From NCBI RefSeq assembly GCF_964204645.1, contig NC_134031.1, positions 868,001 through 932,000 of the forward strand: 64,000 bases of DNA, in the 5' to 3' direction. Of this stretch, positions 53,495 to 64,000 are shown one piece after another. Source of the stretch: Tubulanus polymorphus. Its lineage: Eukaryota; Nemertea; Palaeonemertea; Tubulaniformes; Tubulanidae. A program made the position numbers and the translations under genes. Each line of letters starts with the position of its first letter. Position 1 is the stretch's first letter. Below the pieces are notes generated by a model, which did not search any database, had not been told where the DNA came from, and saw nothing but the letters and a program-made list of their open reading frames with translations.

Positions 53495-56387
53495 TTTTAA
53501 ATGTCAGGATTTGTTGTTCAGGTCACTGCATGAAATACGGGTCAAGAGGAAAACAAATGTGAATTTTAACGCAACTAGCAGTTTGTCTATTGTTAACGAT
53601 AGAGTTGCAGTGTCCAGTATTTATCGGAGCTATTATTCCGCCGCAGGTGCACTGCATGATGCACTGCAGCTGGTGTCAGTGAACGCAGTGATAGTATGAC
53701 AATAGACATTAGGTATGTGGTACACGTTTTCAATAATCCCTAACTGTTAATACATACAAAAAATAAAGATTTACCCTCAGCGTCAGCTGGTGCCCGATAA
53801 AGCTGACACTTTCTCGAATTCATTTTAGATTGCAGCACAAGTTTCATCTACTCAAAATTGATTGAAATTATGAAATCAAATAATATTCCTGCCCTTCAGG
53901 TACAATCAATGATCTAAAACATGAATTTTTTGTTCCGAGTGTTGATCCAGCAAAAAGAAAATCGGCGAAAATCTAAATACAGCTTTTTTGGTTGTAAAAG
54001 TGAATTCGTATCATTAGATGGTCTATACTGATTTATAAAACCAATATGGTATAGTACGCGTGCGAAAAATGTGCCGAAAAAATTTTGTAATTGGTGAATA
54101 TTGCGCCGGGAGATGTTATGGCTCTTTCTGTCCTAGGAAAAAGATCGTAATTTTATCACCCTAGATAAAAATACCCTACTGAAACGTTCGTCGTTTCGGA
54201 TTTGCTGAGTAAGTTTGAGATTTATGTTAACACAGTCAGCGATAGCGAGAACATGGTCGAGCCGGCGACCGACTCCTGGTAGTCAGCGTTAGTAGAGTGC
54301 GCCGTATGGAGAATGTAGTAAACACTTTCGGTTCAGCGAGAAGCGATGTTTGGATAAACGGCGTTTTTTAATCATGATTCATAACTGGAACACGCGTAGT
54401 AAACTATAGGAATATTAACAGCGAGAAGATAGCTGTTTATTACAGACAGTATTTATTACAAACACGGCTGAATTCGTGTATTTAACGACTGAGGAAAAAA
54501 GAAAGGTAATCACGAGAAACAACAACCGGTTGATTAATTGAATTCAATTAATTGTTTATTTACGCTTATCAAACAACTAAACTATGACTCCTCGGTAATA
54601 TAAGAATATAGGAAGCATATAGTATATGTAGTATTTGTGCTGCTGAAAATTTTTGATTTATTTGGGCTATGCAGTTGACAGTTGAAAGTGGATAAACTAC
54701 AGGCATGACTGGGCCGGGGCCCTTCACACTTCAGCCTTGGCTTTAGGCCCTCCACTCATCAGGCAGGCAGGGGCAGATTCGCTCAGGTCTGCTGGTTGAA
54801 CTAAGTTTGTTTTAGTTATGTGACTCGGCAGGATACGTGTCCCTAAATCTTGGCTAACATGTGTTGGTATTGGTTTGGTAGGGCGGAGTCCCTTCCTGAA
54901 ATGAGTGCGGGGAGGGGGGTGACCCACAACCGAGTCCTGCTGGTGCTGGTAAAATGTCAAACTATTTCAATAATTCAGTAGAAGCCTGTAGGTGGTAGTT
55001 TCACTAGGCTTGACTTCAGAGTCAATTAGGCCTATTTAAACCAATGACTGTGAACTGTGAGTCCTGTCCTAAGTCTTGGTGTATTGAATCTTTATGTATT
55101 GATTATTGAAACTACTTCAACTTATTTCTAATGAACGGTCTATTATTTATTGTCCACCATCTGTTTATTAAGAACTGTTGAAATTGTATAGTTTTAATTT
55201 TTAAGTCATTCGAGTTTGTAGTTTAGTGTATGAATTGTTTTGTAGGCTGTTGTAGGGTAGGGTCTTATTGCGCTGTATTATTTCAAAGTAATGATAAATT
55301 GATAAGTTATTTGTACACCTGTCAACATTCCAGTGTTATCAAACAGAAATGCTTACCACCGACCGCTGCCAGTATAGTCAGTTTTACTGAGTCTTCAGTT
55401 ATAATCGCTACAAGATCATCATTATTTTCAATGAACGCCATAAATTTTATAGCAACCTTAATATTTTGAAAATCATATTTCAAAGTAACTTGAATGATAA
55501 ATATTCATAGAAAAAAATTACATTTGCTGTATTATATAAGTTGAGTGAATAATGAATTTGATACTATACCATCTGACGTATTGTTGTGCAGGGTTTGACA
55601 GACCTATATATGTGTGTTACTAGTTTCTATATGGTTAGATATCAATTTTACATCAGTTCTTCCAGCTGGTTAAATTATAGATCAAAAATAAAAACGCAAA
55701 GCGAGTATTTATTCAATATGTGAATGTAGGTTTTATATTTCAATAATTTCTACATATTTTATTGACTTTAACAGTCAATTTACAGTTTTATTTCATTTAC
55801 ACTGATATTTCATATTTCAATAATAGTTTTTTTTGGAATTTTTATCAAAATCAAATCTGGGTCAAATTAGATTCACTGAGAAATCACTCGCTCGTTACTG
55901 AAATGCTTCACACAGAATGATTGGAGGACCTGTGCTATAATTTGGCATGATGGACCTCCTCTGGCGTTTTTAGTTGGGCCAAATTTGGTTTGTGTCCCAT
56001 TTGGTACCTGCCTGACCAGTTGGCTCGGGTTTCGACTCGGAACTGTTGAACTGGTTACAGATCATTCTCCGAGGCTTATTATGTAAACCACACCTTTGAT
56101 TTCTATATCAATCTGTTTAGAATGTCAGAAATGAAGATCTAAATAAATCTATCGCGGAGTCACAGAAAAAGCCTCTTCGGCGTTGAATGAATGCAGCGTT
56201 AGCAAATATCCGCTAGAATTTATATCAATTATTAATTCCTGTTTCGGAACCTGTTGAAAATATTTGATGAAAATTTCCTGAATTTGTTAAATGGTTTTAG
56301 TTGTTAAATGTTAGTATTTTACATCTGACTATGAGCATCTCTCACAGTCTCTCCCCCTCTCTCTCTCTCTCTCCTCTCTCCTCTCTC

Positions 56388-56423
<36 letters not shown>

Positions 56424-57702
56424 CTCCTCTCTCTCTCTCTCCTCTCCTCTCTCCTTTCAATTTTAAGCACCTCCCTCTGCGTACTCAGAGGTGACTACAT
56501 TTATTGGAGTATTTTCAAACTGTCAGACAAGAGGGTAGCATTGTTCCGTGTTGTCATGGTGATTTCGGTCAATTGGTATGTTTGATACGTGTATTATTGG
56601 AAGTTTAAAATGTTTCTCTAATTGCTGCTGTCGTTGTTCCTTGCTGTAGTTAATGACAGGTGTCTGATGTCAAGATGTCTGACATTTTTTGGTGTATGTA
56701 CAGACTTATGTACAGGTCTATGTATATTCGAAAGGATCCATAACTTTTCCTTAAGTACTTCCTCCAGTCGTCCTTACAGTTATTTTACAGTTTTAAACTT
56801 TCCCCTTCCCTCTTGAATTAATGTTCATTTATGATTAATAGATTGACACCCTAGGTCAACTATATACTGAGTCGTTTGAAGCTATTTCATCAAGCACTTT
56901 TTAAACATCTTCCCTCTATTTCGTTATGTCCCTTGAGACCTCTCCCCCCTCTTCCTGTATTCATATATATGTATTATATATCTCCTCTTTCTCTCTCCTC
57001 TCTCTCTCCCAATATCTATCAATGATAACTTGTTAATATACATGTTAGTAATTGAAGTGTAATGTTAGTATGTTTTATATTGATAACACTGAGAGGAGGA
57101 TGTTCTGAACACTTGTATTCGAGTGATCATCGCTTAAAGCGATCAATTTAAAAAAAATACATCTCTGATGTCAAGTTGTTCTAAATCTAATTTCACTGGT
57201 AGCGATCGTGCAGTGATCAGGGTATATAGTTCTAGACCATTGAGCGAAACTGAGTTCCACACTCATAGCTTATCAACGTAGAGTTTGGGCGTCGCGACGG
57301 ATTCTGATGAAAAGTGCTATTTCTGGAAAGGATTTAGGAAAAGGCCTCGATGCTTGCTTTTATGTCATTACGGGAATGTTTTATCGCGGTCTATCATGAC
57401 TTTGTAGTTTTGCAGTTGTTACTTTCAAAATAGATTTTGAATTAGATGATAAATGCATTATTACTGAATTATTGACAATACAAGCTGAGCTAGTGTTTGT
57501 ATTGAGGATCAGTACTCTGAAATTATGGATACGTAGGATATTGTATGAGTTCCATTGTCTCAATTTAGACTTAAGACCAGTCTAAGAAAGAAAGACAATC
57601 GTAGTTCTACCATCAGCCGATGTAACAACGTAAGAAAAGCGTTAAGATTTAAAAACACTTTTTTCAATGAAGTCTCGATGGATGTTTTTTTTTCTATTTC
57701 AG
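53495..57702. other. intergenic region between divergent genes
   Basis: About 4.2 kb with no convincing coding sequence. It must hold the promoters of the ENPP6-like gene (minus) and the LamG/EGF gene (plus) and any 5' UTR exons of the latter. 54690-54960 is a more GC-rich block with an open minus-strand stretch that resembles nothing known to me. Confidence 0.6.
56349..56454. repeat. CT microsatellite
   Basis: About 105 bases of CTCTCT with CTCC interruptions. A shorter CT-rich stretch occurs at 56985-57010. Confidence 0.95.
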
Positions 57703-60700
57703 ATAAGATGCTGATGTTAGCGGTATTATTCGTACTGATTCAGTCGATGAGCGCCACCTCCGTTCCTGTTTATTTCCCTTCGAACTCATCTAATTTACAA
57801 ATCTCGTCGTCGACTCTGGATTTACAAACTCTGACGTCGTTTAGTTTCCGTACATGCAGCACGTCTGGACTGATTCTCAGTCAGACCGGAACGAGCGGTG
57901 ATTACTTTCACGTTTACCTGACGCCCGTCGGTGGTTTAACGTTTGACTCACGAGGTGGCGCTAGCGTCTCTAGCGTAAACCTCGGGCGCGGGTTTAATGA
58001 TAATAACTGGTACGTGTTTCGGATGGAATCGTCGCTGGGGAATATTACGGCGAGCGTTAGTTCCGGTTCCGTGTCGCTAGGTAGCGCTGTTTTAGCTACG
58101 GGTACGCTGCGTCGGTATCTATGGAATATAAATCTATCCGGTGGACCGATGATTGTAGGTAACGGGTTCGTCGGTTGTCTAATAGAGGGCCCCGGTGTTC
58201 CGATCAGTTCATTTACCGCAAATAATGGCGTACAGATGAATCAATGTCCGCTCGAGAATCAAATCAGTTGTCGTGAGTATCTTTATTTTCCTTGAGGTAC
58301 CGGTACGATCCACCAGGTGTCGCTAGTGGTTACTCAATTTCAACTACATTTTGGTTACTTTCAAGCTGACTCTTCCAATGAGTAAAATCAGTATAACATT
58401 CAGTGGAAAAGTGAAAAGCTTCAATCACGACCTGTTTGTCGGATTTCTAAAAAAAACAGTCCAAATTTCAACGAAAATCGACCAATTTTCTATGCAAATA
58501 TCCCGGGGCTGGTTTTATAGACTGGTATTATCTTTAACCCGGGGGCTTAGTCGATTCATTTTCAATTAAGTTAGTCCCAGCTGTCTGCAAAACCGAAACC
58601 CTGTGTATTGTAACGCCATCTAGCGGGCGTCGCCAGTATCTCAAGAAATTAAATTCATCGATTTTTTATTTCAATACATACGATACACTGAACGTTCAAT
58701 CTTGTATTTTAATTGCAGCGAATTTGGATATAGTAAACGACTGCTGGAGCGCCCCCTGTAAGTTCGGCGGTACTTGTATCGATCGTTTCAGGTCGTTTAC
58801 GTGTAAATGTTTACCGTCGTATAACGGCACGACGTGTGAGACTTATATCGGTAAGAGACAGCGGTCGCGATCTAAACTATTAAACAATCAAACTCGGTTT
58901 AATCGCTGTAGTCTGATCACCTGATTGTCGACTGATCAAAATGATGCTAAATAAATCGAATTGGAATTACAAATTGAGACTTGACATAAAAACGACTTAC
59001 ACTTTGGGACTCAAATTAGAAATATGTGACGACTTATGGCGACTTCACCGAGTTTGACTGTTATCAGCAACTGCCTGTGCAACAGGTCTGAACTGCTATT
59101 TTTAAAATTGCATCTTGCTAGATTATTAAATATTATAATGATTAATATTTTTAAACGTAAGCGCATGGCTGGCGATCTGCATAATGTTTTCATAAAACTG
59201 CTGATATATCATACAACTGCTGATATATCATAAAACTGCTGATATATCATAAAACTGCTGATATATCATACAACTGCTGATATATCATAAAACTGTTGAT
59301 ATATCATACAACTGTTGATATATCATACAACTGTTGATATATCATACAACTGCTGATAGAGTCATTGTTTCAATTTAATAATTGTCTTTATTCATTAAAT
59401 TAACTGAATATGTATTATATATGCATGTAGGCTCGAATCCAATCAGTGGACCTAACGGTAATTATTACTCACTGCAACCATTAGGGGGCAGTGTTATATA
59501 CCTCAATTCCTCCTAGATATTTTCATCTAACAATCAATTTGTTTTTTTGTGTGTGTTCTAATCATCTATTCTGCTCAAATCGGGTCAAATATCTTATATG
59601 AAAAACTCAATTCTTGTGAGTTTTTTTTTGTTGATTATATAATCTCGGGACCCAAATGACTAGGAACTACAGTTGGCTACGCTGTCTCTCGCAACTAAAG
59701 CAATTCCCTGAGGCAGTTAATCAATCCGGGGGGCGAGTGGTGATGGGTCATTTATATTTTGTTCAGAGGGGCACGTGATAATCTGAGACTCCTTTAGCCA
59801 GCGCAGTCTAATGTTTGTAGAGGGTAGATATCAGTATTCATTGTATATCATCCTCCCTCTGCAGGGACTCGAACCTGATGGCATCGCTACACTCAGCCAC
59901 GGCACGAACCCCTGCATCAGTAGACCGGGTGCGCAGGTACATGGGCAGCTTTCCCAACGAAAACTTGCGGCACCAATCAGATTGCTCGTTGTATAATCGT
60001 TGAGGCAAATTTCAAGGAAGAACTATAAATGGGAAAACCCGGGCTAAAATAAATTGGGACTTCTGATTGGCTAAAAATCACATCACCTGAACTGCGCATG
60101 TATCTGCGCACACGGTCGATTATGGCAGGGTTTCGTGCCGTGGCAATCTCGATGCCATCAGGTTCGAATCCCTGCCGGGGGAGGATGATTGTATATAGAC
60201 TTCGATTGATGTATCATTCTACTCACACATGCATTCACCTCTACAGTTCAACTGACTTGAATATCATGCATTTGACACTTGATTTTGAACATGTTATTTT
60301 ATTCCTAGTGTCGAGTAAGAAAATTGCATAGAAATCAGTTTTATGATATAGCCTTTACACTTGACAAGTAATTGAGCAAAAATTGTATTTGAAATGGTTT
60401 TATTTTGATTATAGAAATAGCACTAACTCTATACATTAAAGTGAGCAGTCAGTTGAAATTATTAGTGGTCTTAGTAAACAAACTGACACATTCCTCAGTA
60501 GATAAAATCCATACTTGAGTAAATACAATCACTATTAGAAACACTACTGCCATATTTCAATAACTAACTCAGTGGTTTTCTTTACCTCAGGGAATTGATT
60601 CATTTTATTTTCATTATGCCGTGTATAGATTAGAAACTGACTGACCCTACTACCCGCTGATAATTCCTGTCATCTTAGAAAGCTAATGCTGATTTCCTAT

Positions 60701-63700
60701 TTCATATCTACTTCGTGTTTTATGTTTGGCTGATTTTTATTTAATGTATATATTCACATGTGCTTTAATTCGTTTGACTCTATATCAAGCTGCCATTATG
60801 TACACGTACATGTATTATGTTGTTTGTAGGTATCGTGTTTCACTAATTAACATCTAAATTAATTCAGCTCATTAATTGATTCTGTTTTCTGTGTGATTTT
60901 TCGGTAAAAGTCTTTCAGGTCTTTTCTTACCAATTCTGTGATAATTAATAAGCTATCAGGGGTTTGAGTCCTGTAGAAATGTATAGCTTTGGTGTATGTT
61001 CTTAAACCTCATCCTCCCTAGCTAACCCACTAATCCCCCCTCTTTTGTTTGATTTCTATGAAAGTGCTTTCGTGATTTTATTTCCAATGACCATACACAG
61101 GTTTCAATTTGATAACAAGAATCAATTCTTTCCCAGTCACAGGATATAAATCTGTAAAAATGACCCTCAAATAATCATTGTATATTGTCAAATAATTTGC
61201 TTCTCATGTTTATATTCAGTGCAATGAAATAAATACTGATATATACTACTGATGATTTTTCACTATGAGTTGTTTGTTATGAAAGCATCAGGGGCATGTT
61301 TTATAAGACCAGTTTCAAACTGATTAAAGCTATGATTTCTGGTCAGTTGAAGTAAACAAACAGTCACATGACTGGTCATAGAATGATCTGTTTGGTCTAA
61401 AGCTGTCTTGAATAATCAGGCCAACGCTAGGGTAAGTATGTTTACAAACCCTAGCTGTTATTGGTCTAGAGTTGGTCACCTGATGTAAACAAACAGCCCT
61501 CACTCTAACCCTAGCTGTGATTGGCTAGAACTGGTCACCTGATGTCAACAAACCATTGACCCTAGGGTTTTGATTGGTCTGTTATCGTCTAATTTGAATA
61601 ATGAGGCCAAAGCTAGGGTTAGTACGTTAAATAACCCTAGCTGTTATTGGTCTAGGACTGGTCACCTGATGTTAACAAACTGGCCACACCTGGGGTTAGT
61701 ATGGTTGATTGACCCTAGGGTTTTGATCGGTCTGCGATCATCTAATTTGAATAAACAGGCCAAAGCTAGGGTTAGCATGGTTTACTAACCCTAGTTCTAA
61801 TTGGTCTCGAGCTGGTCACCTGATGTATAGAAATAATGAATCAAACTGCAGAAGTTCAAAATCAAACTTCAGTAGTAACAAATCATGATTAGGCAACTAA
61901 TAAAATCGGACACAGTTATTTTCATAATCGACCATTTCTAACCGCTCTGATTGTTGTGTTATTAAACTGTAAAGTACCCGGTGAATGGTTCATGAAATTC
62001 CAACCTAAAAAGCTGTTTCATAAATACGTACATACTTCTACGAGAGACTATGTATAGAATAGACACGTTTGTGTGAGAATAAAGCTGTTAAGTGGCTGTT
62101 CATTGAAATATGTGTCGTCTCGCTATATTTGTACTTAGTGTCAAGATCATGCATGAACGACATAATATTCTCGAACAAAATAACTGGAAATGACGTCGTT
62201 TGAAACATTTTGATATCTACGATATATTTTGTAATATTCATAATTCCCCAAAATCTTATAGTAGTCCGGTCTATATTAGAGATATCAGGAAGTTCGGTCT
62301 GCAAAATTACATCATATCACAAAATATCTATCAACTTCTTTTTAACAGTTTCGAGTGTTCTGAAATGAGACATTTTTCTCTGATATTTTTTCCTGTTCAA
62401 AATGTCACTGGAATATGATGGTATATATATATATATATATATTGTGTTTGCAGGTCAACTTGGTTGTTCGATAAAACCGTGTCTGAACGGCGGAACCTGT
62501 AAACCTGACACTAATGTAGACTATGTATGTCAATGCACTGCAGGTAATGTTACATTCGCTATGAAATATAATCTGTGCGAATTCTTTCCAATCTTGAGTC
62601 AAATATTGATTAAATATTCCGCCTCTCGAGAGAAATCAATCTTCTCAAACAATATGTAACGTCTTATGAAATTTAAATGACTTCAGGAGCCGTTCATTTC
62701 AAGTACATAGGAATCCATGGGAGGAGAGGGATAAACAATGGGATACCTAAATGAATACTTATAACTAAGTACTTGCAGGAGTCTCCAAAATTTTCCATAC
62801 ATACTTCATGTAAAGCCCGCCTGAATATCTACTAGTGAATGAGATGCTCAAAAAAATTTTGGATTTGATTTTAAACTTTCATGACATTGTTTTATTATAT
62901 CTCGGTTGTCTTGGATACAACCTTAACTATGAAATACCTCGAATTTCGCTGGTTTCAGTTGAAGATAATGTTAATGAATTGTTTTGCAGCTTACAGCGGC
63001 AGAAATTGTCAAACAAAAATCAACTATTGCGGTTCGTCGCCGTGTAAGAACAGAGGAATCTGTTCCGATCAACCGAGTAACTATACGTGTAGCTGTGCTG
63101 GAACAGGTACAGTCAAACATCAATCCCTTCGCACTGTGAATAAAAAGAGTCTGAAATGTCTTCTTGAGTTCAGTGTTTCAATTATATTATTTCAATTATA
63201 GTTGTCGTCTTCGGTTAGATAATTCAGTTGTAACCTCAGTACCTGGTATTCCTGAAGATGACTATTAGGATAGTCAATGTTTAGTAAGCTACCTTTAGCT
63301 CGAGGAAACATTTTTGACTGTTATTTTTTTCATGTATTTCCTGTTTTAGCTTTGTACATGTTTTAATTATTGATGATTGCGTTTGCGTTTCAGGATACGG
63401 AGGATCGCAGTGCACTAATAACATCAATGAATGTTTGAACAATCCCTGCCAGAATCAAGCACCGTGCGTTGATATGCCTGGTACATATATATGTAATTGT
63501 CCTCCCGGATATACAGGACAGAATTGTGAAATGGTACGTCATTCTACCAAAAAATCATCATCAAGACTTATCTTTCATTATATTAACTTCCCGAGGACAT
63601 TGCTATAAAATGAAAACTGATGCAGGCTTTATTTATTCGGTAGAATGTGACTAAATGTATGTCGAGTCCATGTCGTAATGGAGGAGTATGTACAGACAGT

Positions 63701-63854
63701 GGAAACTCTTATAACTGCACATGTCCTAATGGATTTACGGGTAGAAACTGTGAGAATGATGTAAATGATTGTTTGGGCGTCACTTGTGCTGCTAATAGAG
63801 AATGCATCGATATGAATAACACTTATTCCTGTAACTGTAAAACAAACTTCACCG
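57703..63854 (+). CDS. LamG-like/EGF-repeat extracellular protein, 5' part (gene span)
   Basis: Exons 57703-58272, 58719-58850, 62454-62543, 62990-63106, 63394-63533 and 63644-63854 join in one frame; the last donor (GTAAGT at 63855) leads out of the window. The start Met at 57708 follows a splice acceptor, so a 5' UTR exon lies upstream. After the signal peptide ([18 protein letters not shown]) comes one domain of about 165 residues with LamG-like strands, then at least five EGF domains, of which the later ones carry N/D-I-N-E/D-C calcium-binding openings. EGF-rich LamG proteins such as Crumbs, Eyes shut and fibropellins are the nearest families. The part seen cannot separate them, and a single LamG at the very N terminus fits none exactly. 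Confidence 0.8.
57708..58272 (+). CDS. signal peptide and LamG-like domain exon
   Basis: 565 nt from ATG, ending in phase 1. Strand-like stretches are [68 protein letters not shown] and a closing C. FVGC-x-E near the end is the usual LamG landmark. GC content is higher than in surrounding introns. Confidence 0.78.
58719..58850 (+). CDS. EGF domain 1
   Basis: [23 protein letters not shown]-type six-Cys EGF (CKC...GTTC), phase 1-1. Confidence 0.88.
59201..59357. repeat. 19-bp minisatellite
   Basis: About eight copies of a unit around CTGCTGATATATCATAAAA, with variants CATACAA and GTTGATA. In the 3.6-kb intron after EGF 1. Confidence 0.95.
59845..60190. repeat. inverted pair of tRNA-like SINE heads
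   Basis: 60125-60190 carries TGCCGTGGCAATCTCGATGCC and GGTTCGAATCCCTGCC, a tRNA-like B box. 59853-59920 is its diverged reverse complement. The two arms are about 200 bp apart. Probably two insertions of one tRNA-derived SINE in opposite orientation. Confidence 0.6.
61370..61830. repeat. tandem repeat, unit about 165 bp
   Basis: About two and a half copies of a unit containing GCCAAAGCTAGGGTTAGTA, AACCCTAGCTGTTATTGGTCTA, GGTCACCTGATGT and ACCCTAGGGTTTTGAT. Each unit includes short inverted CTAGGGTT/AACCCTAG pairs. Intron of the LamG/EGF gene; not telomeric TTAGGG. Confidence 0.8.
62420..62441. repeat. TA microsatellite
   Basis: About eleven TA dinucleotides, a few bases before the acceptor of the EGF 2 exon. 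Confidence 0.9.
62454..63106 (+). CDS. EGF domains 2 and 3 (two exons)
   Basis: 62454-62543: [12 protein letters not shown]...YVCQC. 62990-63106: SGRNC, then [13 protein letters not shown]...YTCSC. EGF 2 is completed across the junction. Phases 1-1. Confidence 0.85.
63394..63854 (+). CDS. EGF domains 4 to 6 (two exons, runs on)
   Basis: 63394-63533: [16 protein letters not shown]...[12 protein letters not shown] (phase 1-0). 63644-63854: [13 protein letters not shown]...[12 protein letters not shown], then [16 protein letters not shown]...CNCKTNFTG (phase 0-1). Calcium-binding EGF openings are present in two of the three. Confidence 0.88.
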
Positions 63855-64000
63855 GTAAGTCCTTATAACTGACACCTTCTAACTGACAGTCACTGTGTCA
63901 GTGTTAACTCTGAACTCAGGATCCAGTTCCACAGTTGTGAGTTAGAGCTAACTCTGAACTCTGGATGCAGTAGTCCTTTACAGTTGTGAGAATTTGAGTT

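Noticed and set aside
57555-57707. Extending the LamG/EGF protein upstream to an ATG at 57555
   Set aside because: A strong acceptor (TTTCTATTTCAG) directly precedes ATAAGATG, and the Met at 57708 begins a good signal peptide. The upstream codons are intronic.

Overview
The window is animal genomic DNA with spliceosomal introns. GT..AG junctions, mostly in phase 1, join short exons that encode extracellular modules. The gene content is agrin, an ENPP6-like phosphodiesterase, intronless rhodopsin-family receptors and receptors built from fucolectin/discoidin-like, C-type lectin, kringle and PAN modules. This mix, AT-rich introns, many small inverted-repeat elements and tRNA-like SINEs suggest an invertebrate, most likely a lophotrochozoan. 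The species cannot be named from the sequence.

Layout. (1) 1-16904, plus strand: the 3' two thirds of an agrin gene, entering from the left edge. In order it encodes a Cys-rich YGCC motif, two laminin-EGF modules, a follistatin/Kazal module, a Thr/Ser linker, an EB-like Cys module, LG1, EGFs, LG2, EGF and LG3. A 42-nt Arg/Lys-rich exon sits at the place in LG2 where vertebrate agrin carries its heparin-binding y (A) insert. (2) 16.8-23.1 kb: a tandem duplication that carried the agrin 3' end and an intronless GPCR gene. It now holds two full-length GPCRs on the minus strand, two N-terminal GPCR fragments and a decayed copy of the last agrin exon. A transposon inserted at the end of the first GPCR supplies its last 17 residues. 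(3) 23.2-24.0 kb: relic of the 5' end of a third receptor gene. (4) 24.96-36.64 kb and 37.78-49.92 kb, minus strand: two tandem 24-exon genes. My exon joins give uninterrupted frames of 1694 and 1703 codons. Both encode a type I membrane protein: signal peptide, PAN, PAN, three fucolectin-like (FTP, F5/8C-type) domains, a fourth FTP split by a C-type lectin domain, a fifth FTP, kringle, a sixth FTP, a seventh FTP with a Ser/Thr-rich insertion, a transmembrane helix and an acidic tail. Each copy has an identical tRNA-Phe(GAA) gene, antisense, in the same intron. (5) 50.69-53.49 kb, minus strand: an ENPP6-like choline phosphodiesterase. (6) 57.7 kb to the right edge, plus strand: the 5' part of a gene for a secreted or membrane protein with an N-terminal laminin-G-like domain followed by EGF repeats.

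The genes form no operon. What links most of them is extracellular carbohydrate or matrix recognition. The strongest candidate for something undescribed is the duplicated PAN/FTP/C-type-lectin/kringle receptor. Its nested lectin domain and sequence-divergent copies suggest a self/non-self or ligand recognition family still expanding by tandem duplication. That role is inference; the architecture is read directly from the exons.
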